From contig CAYXZP010000003.1 of the NCBI GenBank assembly GCA_964469485.1, positions 1 through 64,000 on the forward strand: 64,000 bases of DNA, given 5' to 3'. Each line of letters opens with the position of its first letter. Position 1 is the stretch's first letter. The notes under the pieces are model-generated. The model ran no database searches. It saw nothing but the letters and a program-made list of their open reading frames with translations, and was not told the origin of the DNA. Below, piece after piece: positions 1 to 8,342 of the stretch. Source of the DNA: CAYXZP01 sp964469485 (GTDB lineage Bacteria; Desulfobacterota; Binatia; UBA1149; CAYXZP01). A program made the translations under genes and the position numbers.

Positions 1-437
1 TAGCTCTCTTCGTCCACCGACCAGCGGAAGGCCTTGGTGTCGCCGAGCTGCCCGTCGACAACGGAAACGACGATCTGCAAAGCTTCGGGATAGGAAGGCT
101 CGCCCAGCGGCGTGGCCTGGGCCAGGTCCTCCTCGGAGAAATACGCTTCGTGGTCCGGGTGCGAATGATAGAAGGCAAGCAAGCGGTTGCCGGGCGACTC
201 CCACATGTCGAGCGCCTTCTTGTAGTCGGTCGAATCCCACAGATAGGCGCTCTCCGAGCTACGTGGATAGCTGTCGGGGTCGGCGGCGTGCATCTCGTCC
301 TGGACGTTTCGTATCCGTACGGTCCGCTGGCTGCCATCGGACAGGGCTACGACCACCCCGCAGCACTCGCTCGGGTAGTCCTCGCGGGCGTGTTCGTGAA
401 GGTCGGCGAGGACGCCGGCGCCTAGCTCGACGGACAT
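1..437 (-). CDS. JAMM/MPN-family metalloprotease (Mov34/PAD-1 type), C-terminus cut by window edge
   Basis: The reading frame is open from the ATG at 437 to the window edge, giving 145 codons without a stop. The JAMM zinc signature is complete: Glu24 in the segment PSECCG, then His91-Ser-His93-Pro and Asp104 in HSHPDHEAYFSEED, matching HxHPx6SxxD. Bacterial single-domain members of this family are isopeptidase-like enzymes that often work with ThiS/MoaD-like sulfur carriers or in cysteine biosynthesis; no such partner is visible here, so the substrate is unknown. It starts 4 bases after the ketopantoate reductase stop on the same strand, so the two are probably co-transcribed. Confidence 0.85.
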   Translation of the reverse strand, partial: MSVELGAGVLADLHEHAREDYPSECCGVVVALSDGSQRTVRIRNVQDEMHAADPDSYPRSSESAYLWDSTDYKKALDMWESPGNRLLAFYHSHPDHEAYFSEEDLAQATPLGEPSYPEALQIVVSVVDGQLGDTKAFRWSVDEES

Positions 438-441
438 CGGT

Positions 442-1386
442 TCAGCGGACCTCCATCTCCTTGACCATGGCCATCAGACCGTCGTTCTCGGGCGTGGCGA
501 TCCCGGCCGCCGCTCCGCGCCTGCACACCTGGCCCGTTATGGCATCTATTTCCGTGGGCTTGCCGCGTTCCATGTCCTGCAGCATCGACGAGCGGTGATC
601 CGCCGTCGACGGCACCAAACGTCCATAGAACAGCTCGAGGTATTGGTCGACCGTGGTCCAGGGCATCTCCACTCCTTCGGCGACCGCCACCGCGAAAGCT
701 TCGGCGATGGCCCTGTCCATGCGAGTGCGGTGGCCCGGATCACCGGCAAGCTCGCCGTAGGTCAGCCCGTGTATGGCGCCAAGCGGATTGAGCGCGGCAT
801 TGTAGAACACCTTCCCCCACAACGCGGCCATGATCTGCTCGCTCGGCCGGCAATTTATCCCGGCCGCATCGACAAGCCCGGCCCACGCCTCGGCCCCCTC
901 ATCGCGACCACCGGCGGGGTCACCGAGCAGAACCGGTTCCGCCTCCACCGTCACGCGCACGGTCGCTTCTGCCTCGAACAGCGCGCCGAATATAACCCGG
1001 GCAGCGAGCACCCGGCAGCCCTGGTAGGCCCCGGCGATGGCCTCGACGTTGCCGAGCCCGTTTTGCATCGAGACGAGCAGTTCGGTCTCGACGCCGGCCG
1101 CGGCCAGCTGGCCCGCCAGAACGGCGCTGTCATAGGACTTGCAACTGACGAAGACGGCATCGTAGACACCGCTGGCTTGGGCGGCCCGGCTGTGGGCGAC
1201 CAGCGGACCGCTGCTGTGCCGGCCCCATATGCCGACCACCTCGACCCCGCCCGAGGCGGCCGCCCCGGCAAGGCCGGGTCGGGCCAGCACGGACACACGG
1301 TGGCCGGCCTGGGCGAGCATGCAGGCAAAGACCGATCCGATCGCGCCGCAGCCCGCAACGAGAACCCTTCTTGCTCCCTCGGCCAT
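442..1386 (-). CDS. panE: 2-dehydropantoate 2-reductase (ketopantoate reductase)
   Basis: 314 aa, the normal length for ApbA/PanE enzymes, which use NADPH to reduce ketopantoate to pantoate in the cytoplasmic route to pantothenate and CoA. The N-terminal Rossmann nucleotide-binding motif is GCGAIG (residues 12-17), followed by the conserved QNG at 108-110. The catalytic Lys192 lies in WGKVFYNAALNPLGAI, and Ser266/267 with Glu279 (in KPTEIDAITG) match the C-terminal active-site residues. Family assignment is firm. ApbA-fold paralogues acting on other 2-oxo acids exist, so the exact substrate is inferred. It is divergent from the PEPCK-like gene at 1471. Confidence 0.88.
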   Translation of the reverse strand: MAEGARRVLVAGCGAIGSVFACMLAQAGHRVSVLARPGLAGAAASGGVEVVGIWGRHSSGPLVAHSRAAQASGVYDAVFVSCKSYDSAVLAGQLAAAGVETELLVSMQNGLGNVEAIAGAYQGCRVLAARVIFGALFEAEATVRVTVEAEPVLLGDPAGGRDEGAEAWAGLVDAAGINCRPSEQIMAALWGKVFYNAALNPLGAIHGLTYGELAGDPGHRTRMDRAIAEAFAVAVAEGVEMPWTTVDQYLELFYGRLVPSTADHRSSMLQDMERGKPTEIDAITGQVCRRGAAAGIATPENDGLMAMVKEMEVR

Positions 1387-1411
1387 CCGACCATCCAGCT
1401 CGCCCGGTGCG

Positions 1412-1440
1412 TTGACGCGCTGGGCGCTCTTTCATATATA
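1412..1440 (+). promoter_or_regulatory. Predicted sigma-70 promoter for the PEPCK-like gene
   Basis: TTGACG at 1412-1417 and TATATA at 1435-1440, separated by 17 bases. The predicted transcription start is near 1447, giving a leader of about 24 bases before the ATG at 1471. It sits in the short divergent gap between panE and the PEPCK-like gene. Confidence 0.55.
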
Positions 1441-1470
1441 TCTGCGGTTTGCCGGCCGCGAGGCACCCAC

Positions 1471-3504
1471 ATGACCAACGAAGCAGAGACCCTAGCCACC
1501 CAGATCGAACGCTTCCTCAAACCAAAGGCCGTGTCCTCGCGCAAGCTCGCCCGTAGCGCCGAGGGGCGCCTCCTGCTGGCCGAGGAAAGCGCGCTCGACA
1601 TGGACCGTATCCGTGACTCCGGCGTGACGCTGTCCGAGCTCGGGCGTCGCGTGCGCGTATACAACTCCGACATGACCAAGCAGACGGCCTCCTACATCAT
1701 CCCCGTGGAGATCGCCGGCCTCGACAAGACCGAACGCGCCACGCTCGAAGGCACCAAGATACAGATCGGACGCGTTATCGAACTCGGCGGTCTCTACGTC
1801 CGCCACAACCCGGGTATGCGCGAGGTTGGACTCAATGACCGGGGCGACGTCGTTCTGAGGCAGGACGCCGATACCGCGGAAGATCCGCGGATAGGCCCGA
1901 TCCTCAATTCTTATAACACGACACAGTCGATGCTCGTCGACCGCATCGTCGCCCGTATCGACAAGAAGAGCCACGACCGTGACGTCAAGGAAGCGCGCGC
2001 ATGGCTCGACGCGATGAACGCGATCAACGACGGCAAGACCCTGCGCGCCAGGTTCCTCAGCGGCGGCGTGCCGTGCGAGCACCGCGGCAACGTCCCGCAA
2101 CTCTACAAGACCGTGCAGGTCAATTTCTACCAGATAAACGACCCGTTGAACCTCGAGCTTTCCTCGGTACTCGAGGAGCGCTTCTCGATGCTCGAACGTC
2201 CGCTACCAATGGTCCGTGTCATCTCGATAGTCGGCATTCCCCCCAACGAACGTTCTTACAAGGAGTTCGTCGCGCAACTGAAGAAGAAGAAACAGAACCC
2301 CATGGCGCTCGGACTGCCGAGCCGGCTGCGCGATTCCCAGTTCTTCGACAGCGCATCGAAATCCATACTGCCGTCCTGTTTCATTTGGGCGGCCAACCTC
2401 GACGAGATCGGGGACTCGATCTACGTCATCACGATCAACACCGACTACCACGGCGAGATAAAGGGACGCGGCGTGCACTCGGGGGTGGCCAGCGCCCTGT
2501 CGATGGCCGACGTCATTTCGGCCCACGCCTCCAGCGCCGTGCTCAGCACCGCTACGACCGCCACGGTCATCATGGGCAGCGCCGGCTCCGGGAAGTCACA
2601 GGCGGCCGCCTGCTGGGCCGAGCGTAACCACACTAGAAGGCGCGATGAGCTCGCACGCCGCTATGCGCTTCTCGAAAAGGGCGGTGACAAGATCGAGGAG
2701 AAGGTTCGTGGGGTCGGCTATATAGGGCAGGACGATTGGCTCCACATCGTCCCCTCCGGCGAGGGGAAGTGGGACGTCTGGCCGGCCGAGCGCCATTTCT
2801 ATTCCTGCAGCCGCACCTTGCTCAGCCGCGACCTGATCCTTTCAGAGAACGAGCCGATCATCGAGAACGCCACGGCTGACTTCGGCGCCGACGGCGGGCG
2901 CGCGTCATTGGGAACGACCAACCACGAATATCCCCACGAACGCCTGTTCTACGATCCCGATTGGGACAACTTTTACGCCGACCGCGACGTGCACCGTGTT
3001 TCGGCGCTGGTTTTGCTCGAGAACGACGAGGAACTCGATTTCGCGCTCAGGCACGTCTCTCCCAAACACGCGCTCGAGTTCATCCTGCGCGGCCGCGGCC
3101 CTTCCGGCAAGCACCAACCCTTCTATAACGACTACACCGATGTCTCGGCCCTGCTCATAGGCCAGGGCGTTGTCGGCGACCGTCTCCTCGAAGCTTACAA
3201 GGCGGCCAAGAAGGGCGACGTCGCGGCTCTCATGAACGGCGATGAGGCACTGGGCCGTTTCGTCCTCGACCGTCTCAAGGCCCAGCTGTCGGTGTGGGAG
3301 GTCTTTCTCCACGACGTCCCGGCATTCGTCGTCAACACCGGGCACGGCGCCGACATGACCCAGGACATGATCTGGCTCGTCTCCGAGTCGCCGGACCTCA
3401 TCAAACGGGGCAAGGACAGATCAGCGGCCGAGTTCCGCAAGCTGATGGAGACCCGGCTCAAGGTCTCCTACGACGAAGAGGGCCGCTGGGCCTCACTCGG
3501 CTGA
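1471..3504 (+). CDS. Divergent PEP carboxykinase-like P-loop protein of unknown function
   Basis: 677 aa. Several segments fall in the order seen in phosphoenolpyruvate carboxykinases: YHGEIKGRG before the nucleotide-binding region, a P-loop GSAGSGKS at residues 369-376, an acidic kinase-2-like GQDDW with Asp421-Asp422, and a late VVNTGHGAD segment around Asn622 that resembles the VNTGW stretch of PEPCK. Overall it does not read as a canonical ATP- or GTP-type enzyme, and the first 300 residues are unfamiliar. The start chosen is ATG 1471, just after a good promoter; the frame is open further upstream but that part is antisense to panE. Role unknown: a metabolic kinase or a PEPCK-like regulator are both possible. 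Confidence 0.7.
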   Translation: MTNEAETLATQIERFLKPKAVSSRKLARSAEGRLLLAEESALDMDRIRDSGVTLSELGRRVRVYNSDMTKQTASYIIPVEIAGLDKTERATLEGTKIQIGRVIELGGLYVRHNPGMREVGLNDRGDVVLRQDADTAEDPRIGPILNSYNTTQSMLVDRIVARIDKKSHDRDVKEARAWLDAMNAINDGKTLRARFLSGGVPCEHRGNVPQLYKTVQVNFYQINDPLNLELSSVLEERFSMLERPLPMVRVISIVGIPPNERSYKEFVAQLKKKKQNPMALGLPSRLRDSQFFDSASKSILPSCFIWAANLDEIGDSIYVITINTDYHGEIKGRGVHSGVASALSMADVISAHASSAVLSTATTATVIMGSAGSGKSQAAACWAERNHTRRRDELARRYALLEKGGDKIEEKVRGVGYIGQDDWLHIVPSGEGKWDVWPAERHFYSCSRTLLSRDLILSENEPIIENATADFGADGGRASLGTTNHEYPHERLFYDPDWDNFYADRDVHRVSALVLLENDEELDFALRHVSPKHALEFILRGRGPSGKHQPFYNDYTDVSALLIGQGVVGDRLLEAYKAAKKGDVAALMNGDEALGRFVLDRLKAQLSVWEVFLHDVPAFVVNTGHGADMTQDMIWLVSESPDLIKRGKDRSAAEFRKLMETRLKVSYDEEGRWASLG

Positions 3505-4440
3505 GCGGTCGCCGCGCAACTGCGGTAAAGAGGTGCCGCTGGCCAGGAACACGAGCCCGCCGACACCCGAGGACACCAGAAGTATCAACAGCCACAGTAT
3601 GCCGAAGGCCAACGCGGTCTCACGCGATACCGCGGCCAGATCGGAAAGAAAGTAAACGTACCCGATCTCACGGATTCCCAAGCCGGCAAGACTGATGGGA
3701 AGCGCGCTGAAGATGGTGACCAGCGGGTGGAAAAGAAAATAATAGGGCCAGGGCAGGCCGAGACCGAGTGATTCGCCGAGTATTATGACGGCAACGACCT
3801 GCAGCACGTGGAAGAGCACCGATACCCACACCATGTCCCACAGCAGCTTGCCGTCGCGCCAGAAGGGTCCGAGATCGTTCTCTACCAGCTCGCGGATGCG
3901 GTTACTGTCGGCAAAGAAGACCTTGACAAGCGGTGGAATGAGCCACCAACCCGCCAGCATCCCGAGCCCCGCGGCCACTGTCAGGGCCGACAGCACGGGC
4001 GGCAGGCCGTAGCTGCCGAAGGTCAGCATCGCGGTAAGCGCCAGCAGAACGAGTACGGCCAACCCCGAAAGACGGTCGAAGATGACCGTGTTGAGCGCCA
4101 CCGTCCGCCGGCCGTCGCTCTGTCCGAGATAAAGCGAGCGCACGACATCGCCACCCAGCGTGCTCGGCCCGAACAGATTGAAGAACATGCCGATGAAGTA
4201 ATAACGACAGATCGCGCCAAAGCCTTCGTTGAAACCGACCCGTCGGCTTATGACCTGCCAGCGGTAGGCGGTCATCAACTGGCCTGCCAGATAGATGGCG
4301 ACCGCCACGACCACCCCGGCCACCTTGACCTCGGCCAGGGCGCCAAGGAGGGCCACGCCCTCGACCTGGCGGGCCAGCAGCCATACGGCCAGCCCCGAAA
4401 CAACGTAGCGAAGAAGCTTGTTCCAGCCCTCTCGACCCAT
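3493..4440 (-). CDS. LPG-synthase-type/UPF0104 integral membrane protein
   Basis: 315 aa from the ATG at 4440 (MGREGWNKLL). The frame continues 44 codons further upstream, but that part is not hydrophobic and looks non-coding. The protein has about eight hydrophobic segments and family-typical stretches such as GMFFNLFGPSTLGGDVVR and LPISLAGLGIREIGYVYF, known from the membrane domain of lysylphosphatidylglycerol synthases and related predicted flippases. There is no C-terminal aminoacyl-transfer domain, so it is probably a lipid-handling membrane protein rather than an LPG synthase. Its last 12 bases overlap the convergent PEPCK-like gene. A second family member lies at 5447. Confidence 0.8.
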   Translation of the reverse strand: MGREGWNKLLRYVVSGLAVWLLARQVEGVALLGALAEVKVAGVVVAVAIYLAGQLMTAYRWQVISRRVGFNEGFGAICRYYFIGMFFNLFGPSTLGGDVVRSLYLGQSDGRRTVALNTVIFDRLSGLAVLVLLALTAMLTFGSYGLPPVLSALTVAAGLGMLAGWWLIPPLVKVFFADSNRIRELVENDLGPFWRDGKLLWDMVWVSVLFHVLQVVAVIILGESLGLGLPWPYYFLFHPLVTIFSALPISLAGLGIREIGYVYFLSDLAAVSRETALAFGILWLLILLVSSGVGGLVFLASGTSLPQLRGDRSAE

Positions 4441-4597
4441 ACAAACGCCCCGACGGCGGTCCAGGTGGATAGCAGCGCAAGGCGCCGCCCTCAATCCCGA
4501 ATCACCTTGACAGGTCGAACACCCTCCGAAAGTATAGCCGCCGTGGCGTGCCACGCCCTGCGGGCGAACCACACAAAGTCATTTTCCGGAGGTGGAC

Positions 4598-5353
4598 ATG
4601 AGAAAGACCGTACTCGGGCTAAGCCTCGCTCTCGCCGTCATGGTGAGCTACGCGGCTGGCTGCGCCGGGCCTCAAGAGGTCGGTGACATCAAGGCCAAGG
4701 TCGAGGAGATACAGGCCCAGCAAAAGGACATTCTCGCCAAGCTCGAAGGCCTCAAGGCCGGCCAGAAACAGATCATCGCGCGAGCCCCGGCGGCGGCGCG
4801 CCCGTCACGGCCGTCGGAGGACCCGAACAAGGTCTACGACGTCCCGGTCGGCAAGTCCTTCTCCAAGGGTGCCAAGGACGGTTCGGTAACGATCATCGAA
4901 TTCAGTGACTTCCAATGACCGTTTTGCGCTAGAGCCGCCGGTCTGGTGGAGCAACTTCTCAAGGCGTATCCGAACGATGTACAATTCGTCTACAAAAACT
5001 ACCCATTGCCCTTCCACAAGCAGGCCATGCCCGCCGCCAAGGCGGCCATCGCCGCGGGTCAGCAGGGCAAGTTCTGGGAGATGCACGACAAGATCTTCTC
5101 GGACTACCGCAACATGAACCAAGCGTCGTTCGAAAAATGGGCGGGCGAGATCGGCATCGATGTCGAACAGTTCAAGGCGGACATGCAGTCGCCCGAGACC
5201 ATGGCGCTCATAACCGACGAAATGAAGCAGGCCCAGAAGGCCTCGGTACGGGGCACCCCGACCTTCTTGATCAACGGCAAGAAGCCGGCCGGGAGATCGT
5301 TCGAACTGTACAAACAGATCATCGACGGCATCCTCAAGGAAAAGAAAGGGTAA
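4598..5353 (+). CDS. DsbA-like thioredoxin-fold lipoprotein, predicted selenoprotein (in-frame UGA at 4916-4918)
   Basis: Reading through one in-frame TGA gives 251 aa. A GGAGG site at 4588-4592 sits 5 bases before the ATG. Residues 1-22 form a signal peptide with a lipobox-like end (YAAGC, Cys22), then an Ala/Lys/Gln-rich coiled segment to about residue 70. The thioredoxin fold begins with VTIIEFSDFQ, immediately followed by TGA as codon 107, then PFC: UxxC in place of the CxxC expected in DsbA proteins. Downstream are FVYKNYPLPFHKQA, FWEMHDKIF and the cis-Pro loop GTPTFLING. Upstream and downstream parts share one frame and both match DsbA/DsbG-like proteins. Predicted role: periplasmic thiol-disulfide exchange. 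A point nonsense mutation is the alternative, but the exact catalytic position and the hairpin after the TGA favour selenocysteine. Confidence 0.85.
4916..4954 (+). promoter_or_regulatory. Candidate bacterial SECIS element (UGA plus hairpin)
   Basis: The UGA at 4916-4918 is followed by a hairpin: CCGCC (4935-4939), loop GGTCT (4940-4944), GGTGG (4945-4949), giving five pairs including one G-U. GCT (4928-4930) can pair with AGC (4950-4952) below an internal loop, or TTGC (4924-4927) with GCAA (4951-4954). The loop starts 21 bases after the UGA and opens with GG. The same five-base loop GGUCU occurs in the E. coli fdhF SECIS, as I recall it. Such an element recruits SelB-Sec-tRNA. Confidence 0.7.
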
Positions 5354-5377
5354 GGGTCCCGAAGTCCCGGTTTTTCG

Positions 5378-5420
5378 GGGCCGGGCGCTGGGCGATCCCA
5401 GTGGCCCGGCCCTTTTTCTT
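5378..5420 (+). terminator. Rho-independent terminator after the seleno-DsbA gene
   Basis: GGGCCGGGC (5378-5386) pairs perfectly with GCCCGGCCC (5404-5412), with an inner CTGGG/CCCAG stem closed by CGAT, followed by TTTTTCTT (5413-5420). It isolates the selenoprotein gene from the membrane protein gene at 5447 and is the clearest intrinsic terminator in the window. Confidence 0.9.
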
Positions 5421-5446
5421 GTAGGCGCTGCGCGAAGGTGGGCGAC

Positions 5447-6457
5447 ATGAAAAAAAGACTCCTCACGCTGGTCAAGGTCAGCGTGACCTTCACGATCCTC
5501 TACCTGATCTTCAAACGCTTCGAGATAGGCTTCGGCGACATTGTCGAATCCTTCGGCCATAGGCCGGCCTGGTTCCTGGCATCTTTCGCGATGCAGGTCG
5601 GCGCGATCATATTCTCGATAATGCGGTGGAACGTGCTGCTCAGAGGCCAGGACCTCGCGGTGCCGTTCCCGCATATCGTCAAGACCTTTCTCGTCGGCCG
5701 CTTCCTCGGAACCTTCACGCCGACCGGCGCCGGGCTCGAGGCCTACAAGGCCTACGATATCGCCCGTTATACACAGCGGGCCGAGGCCTCGGTCTCGGTC
5801 GTCATCATCGAAAAGATGATAGGCACCTTCTTTTCACTGAGCCTGCTGGTCCTTCTCACGCTGCCCTTCTTTGCGGGTGTCATCGACCCCCGCTTCCTCT
5901 ACGTCTTCGGAGCCTTTTTCGGGATGCTGCTGGTGGCGGCCTTGGTTCTGCTGTTCCGCCCCGGGCTGATCACGCGGCTGCTGGCCTTCAACTTCCCGCT
6001 CAAGGCCAAGATAGAAGGTCCCTTGGCCAATATGGTCGACGCGTTCACCGTTTATTCGAAAAGGCGCGCGAGCCTGTTGGCGGCGGTGGCACTGGGGCTG
6101 GGCGTCTACCTGTTCTGGTTCCTCACCTACTACACCAACTCGCTCGCCCTCGGCGCCGGGATCGCGCTCGGTGACGTCCTCAAGGTCGGGCCCATGACGC
6201 AGATCGCGACCATGATACCGCTCTCGATCGCCGGCGTGGGGCTCCGTGAGGGCGCCTTCATGGGCCTTCTGGACCAGCTCGGGATAGTGGCCAACGCCAC
6301 CTCGACCGCACGCAGCGCGATGATGCTCTCGGCCACGATGGTTTATTTCATCTCCATATCGGTCAACGTGTTCGGCGCCGCGATCTTTCTGACCAGGCGC
6401 ACCGATTACAGGGAGCAGATCGAGGAAATGAAGCGGTCCCGGCAAAACGGCGCCTAG
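5447..6457 (+). CDS. LPG-synthase-type/UPF0104 integral membrane protein (second copy)
   Basis: 336 aa with about eight predicted membrane helices. It begins MKKRLLTLVKVSVTFTILYL; conserved family stretches are FLGTFTPTGAGLEAYKAYD and MIPLSIAGVGLREGAFMGLL, the same core motifs as in the protein encoded at 3493-4440 on the other strand. An AAGGTGGG site stands before the ATG at 5447; a GTG at 5438 is a weaker alternative start. The family includes the flippase half of MprF and many stand-alone proteins thought to move lipids. No aminoacyltransferase domain follows. It lies after a strong terminator, so it is probably expressed separately from the selenoprotein. Confidence 0.82.
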   Translation: MKKRLLTLVKVSVTFTILYLIFKRFEIGFGDIVESFGHRPAWFLASFAMQVGAIIFSIMRWNVLLRGQDLAVPFPHIVKTFLVGRFLGTFTPTGAGLEAYKAYDIARYTQRAEASVSVVIIEKMIGTFFSLSLLVLLTLPFFAGVIDPRFLYVFGAFFGMLLVAALVLLFRPGLITRLLAFNFPLKAKIEGPLANMVDAFTVYSKRRASLLAAVALGLGVYLFWFLTYYTNSLALGAGIALGDVLKVGPMTQIATMIPLSIAGVGLREGAFMGLLDQLGIVANATSTARSAMMLSATMVYFISISVNVFGAAIFLTRRTDYREQIEEMKRSRQNGA

Positions 6458-6502
6458 CTTCGCCTACTCGAGAACCCCCTCTATACTCGAACGCCGAGTC
6501 CC

Positions 6503-7627
6503 TTGCCGACAGACCGACCAGAAACCGCCGTGTGCAGCGGCGCCGGCCAGCGCGCCGGTAGCCCCGGCCGGTCCCTTGTTCCAGCCTTGTCGGTCTTCCT
6601 CTTGTTCGTCGCCGTAGGAGCGGGCGGCCTCTACTACGACCAGGCCAGGCGCGCGCCCGTCAAGCGCGCCGTGCCGGGCAGTGCGTCGGTCGAGGGCGCG
6701 GCCAAAGAGGCCCATCAAGGCCCGCGCCGCCACCCGAACATAGAGCTGCCGGCCGACGTCATCGCCTTTCTCGACCAGCTCGGCGAGCAAGCCGAGGCCG
6801 CCCCCGACGACATAGAGCTGTGGCAGAAGTTGGCCCGTGCGCGTTACCGGGCCGGGCTTCTCAACCGCCGCCACATGCCTGGTGCCGCACAAGCCGTCGA
6901 GCATCTCCTCGGGCTCGACGCCGACAATCTCGAAGCGCTGCGCACCCAGGCCAACATCGTCTACGACGCCGGCCGTTACGCCGAGGCGGAGGCCGGTTTC
7001 CGCCGCTACCTGGCCCTCGAGCCCCGGGACCCCGCCGTTACCACCGACCTCGCCTCGGCCCTGCTCTTCCAGGGCCGGCGGGCTGAAGCATTGGCGACCT
7101 ACCGGGATGCCGTAGCCGCCGACCCGCAGTTCTTCCAGGCCCGCTTCAACCTCGGTCTCGCCCTGCACGCCGAAGGCCGCACCGAGGAAGCGCTGGTCTC
7201 TCTCGAGAAGGCCAGAGAACTGGCTGAACAGCCCGAGCAAGTTCGCCGTGCCGAAGAAGCGCTGGCCGCGGCCAGCGGGCGGGCCGGCTCCGCTGCCGGC
7301 CCGAGTTCGAACGCGACAACCGATTTTCAGCGGGCCGTCGAACGCTTGCTCGCCGGGCATCCGATCGCCGGATCGAAGATCACGGCCTTCGACTGGAAAG
7401 CCGGGGCCCGGGGCGAAGTGATAATGCGTGGCTTCCCGATGCAGGCCATGCCGGCGGTGGTGCGCAACAAGTTCAAATCGAAGCTCAACGCTTCGATAGC
7501 CGGCCTGGCCGCCGGCCACGGGGTGGCCGGTCCCATCACGCTCGAGCTGGTCGACGAGGCGAGCCGGGAAAGCATGGACCGTCTCGACGGCAAGGAACTC
7601 GTCGGCGCCTTTGACCCGCAGCCTTGA
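6503..7627 (+). CDS. Membrane-anchored TPR-repeat protein
   Basis: 374 aa from a TTG start at 6503; GTG at 6530 is an alternative. A single hydrophobic segment (about residues 25-45, LVPALSVFLLFVAVGAGGLYY) is followed by a Pro/Arg linker and at least four TPR-like repeats (about residues 95-250) with typical A-x-Y and DP pattern residues such as AGRYAEAEAGFRRYLALEP and GRTEEALVSLEKARELAE. The last 120 residues are a non-TPR domain of unknown type. The layout resembles CcmI/CycH-type TPR proteins, but no ccm gene is adjacent here, so a general scaffold role is all that can be said. Confidence 0.75.
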   Translation: MPTDRPETAVCSGAGQRAGSPGRSLVPALSVFLLFVAVGAGGLYYDQARRAPVKRAVPGSASVEGAAKEAHQGPRRHPNIELPADVIAFLDQLGEQAEAAPDDIELWQKLARARYRAGLLNRRHMPGAAQAVEHLLGLDADNLEALRTQANIVYDAGRYAEAEAGFRRYLALEPRDPAVTTDLASALLFQGRRAEALATYRDAVAADPQFFQARFNLGLALHAEGRTEEALVSLEKARELAEQPEQVRRAEEALAAASGRAGSAAGPSSNATTDFQRAVERLLAGHPIAGSKITAFDWKAGARGEVIMRGFPMQAMPAVVRNKFKSKLNASIAGLAAGHGVAGPITLELVDEASRESMDRLDGKELVGAFDPQP

Positions 7628-7629
7628 GC

Positions 7630-8271
7630 TCAGCGGCTGCGGGTAACGCCGCGCCTGGGGCAGAGGCTCTCGATACTGCACTGACTGCACAACGGCGAGG
7701 TCGGCTTGCACAGCGTCTGCCCGTACGACACCAGGAGGTCGTTGTACTCGAGCCAGTAACGGCGCGGTAATTTTGCGCGCAGGGCGTTCTCGGTCTGTTC
7801 GGGCGTTTCGGTGCGCACGTATCCCCACCGGTTCGATATACGGTGCACATGGGTGTCGACACAGATGCCCGGCTTGCCGTAACCGGCGCTCACAACGAGG
7901 TTGGCGGTCTTGCGGCCCACCCCCTTGAGGGTTAGCAGCGTGTCTATGTCGTCGGGCACCCGGCCGTCGAATTCCTCGACTATTCGCTTGGCCATGGCGA
8001 CGAGCTGCGGCGCCTTGGTATTGTAGAAACCCACCGGGTAGATCGCCTTGCGTACCCTGCGCGGCTCGGCGGCCGCCAGATCATCGACCCTCGGGGCCAG
8101 CTCGAACAGGCGCTTCGATGCCGCTGTCGTGGTCCCGTCCTGTGTCCTGAGACTCAAGATGCAGGCGGCCAGTACGCGGTAGGGATCGCGTGTGGTCTCG
8201 GCGATCAGCGTCACCACGGGAGCCTGTGAATTTTTGTAGGCGACCCTGAGCCGCCTCAGCACAAGCGGCAT
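7630..8271 (-). CDS. nth: Endonuclease III (DNA glycosylase/AP lyase)
   Basis: 213 aa from the ATG at 8271; a GTG 33 bases upstream is an alternative. Base-excision repair of oxidised pyrimidines. The helix-hairpin-helix motif LKGVGRKTAN contains the catalytic lysine, and CVDTHVHR carries the catalytic aspartate. The iron-sulfur ligands form C-x6-C-x2-C-x5-C in CKPTSPLCSQCSIESLC. The motif SLRTQD takes the place of the usual SAQATD. It converges on the TPR gene with only 2 bases between stop codons and is divergent from the oxidoreductase gene at 8343. Confidence 0.93.
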   Translation of the reverse strand: MPLVLRRLRVAYKNSQAPVVTLIAETTRDPYRVLAACILSLRTQDGTTTAASKRLFELAPRVDDLAAAEPRRVRKAIYPVGFYNTKAPQLVAMAKRIVEEFDGRVPDDIDTLLTLKGVGRKTANLVVSAGYGKPGICVDTHVHRISNRWGYVRTETPEQTENALRAKLPRRYWLEYNDLLVSYGQTLCKPTSPLCSQCSIESLCPRRGVTRSR

Positions 8272-8306
8272 GTTCCGGTTGCTTACCAGCTTTGTTGCGC
8301 CCACCT

Positions 8307-8335
8307 TTGACGGCTCCCGCCCGCGTTCCTATGGT
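8307..8335 (+). promoter_or_regulatory. Predicted sigma-70 promoter, apparently leaderless
   Basis: TTGACG (8307-8312), 17-base spacer, TATGGT (8330-8335). Seven bases later is GTG 8343. An ATG at 8331 lies inside the -10 box and so could not be transcribed from this promoter, which argues for the GTG start. Confidence 0.55.
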
Positions 8336-8342
8336 ACGCACC

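Noticed and set aside
595..1470. Open frame extending the PEPCK-like gene upstream
   Set aside because: It is antisense to the firm ketopantoate reductase gene, and the translation is Arg/His/Gly-rich with no family features.
4905..5117. Separate short frame starting in the seleno-DsbA gene
   Set aside because: It is out of frame with both halves, which share one frame; a UGA readthrough explains the gene better.
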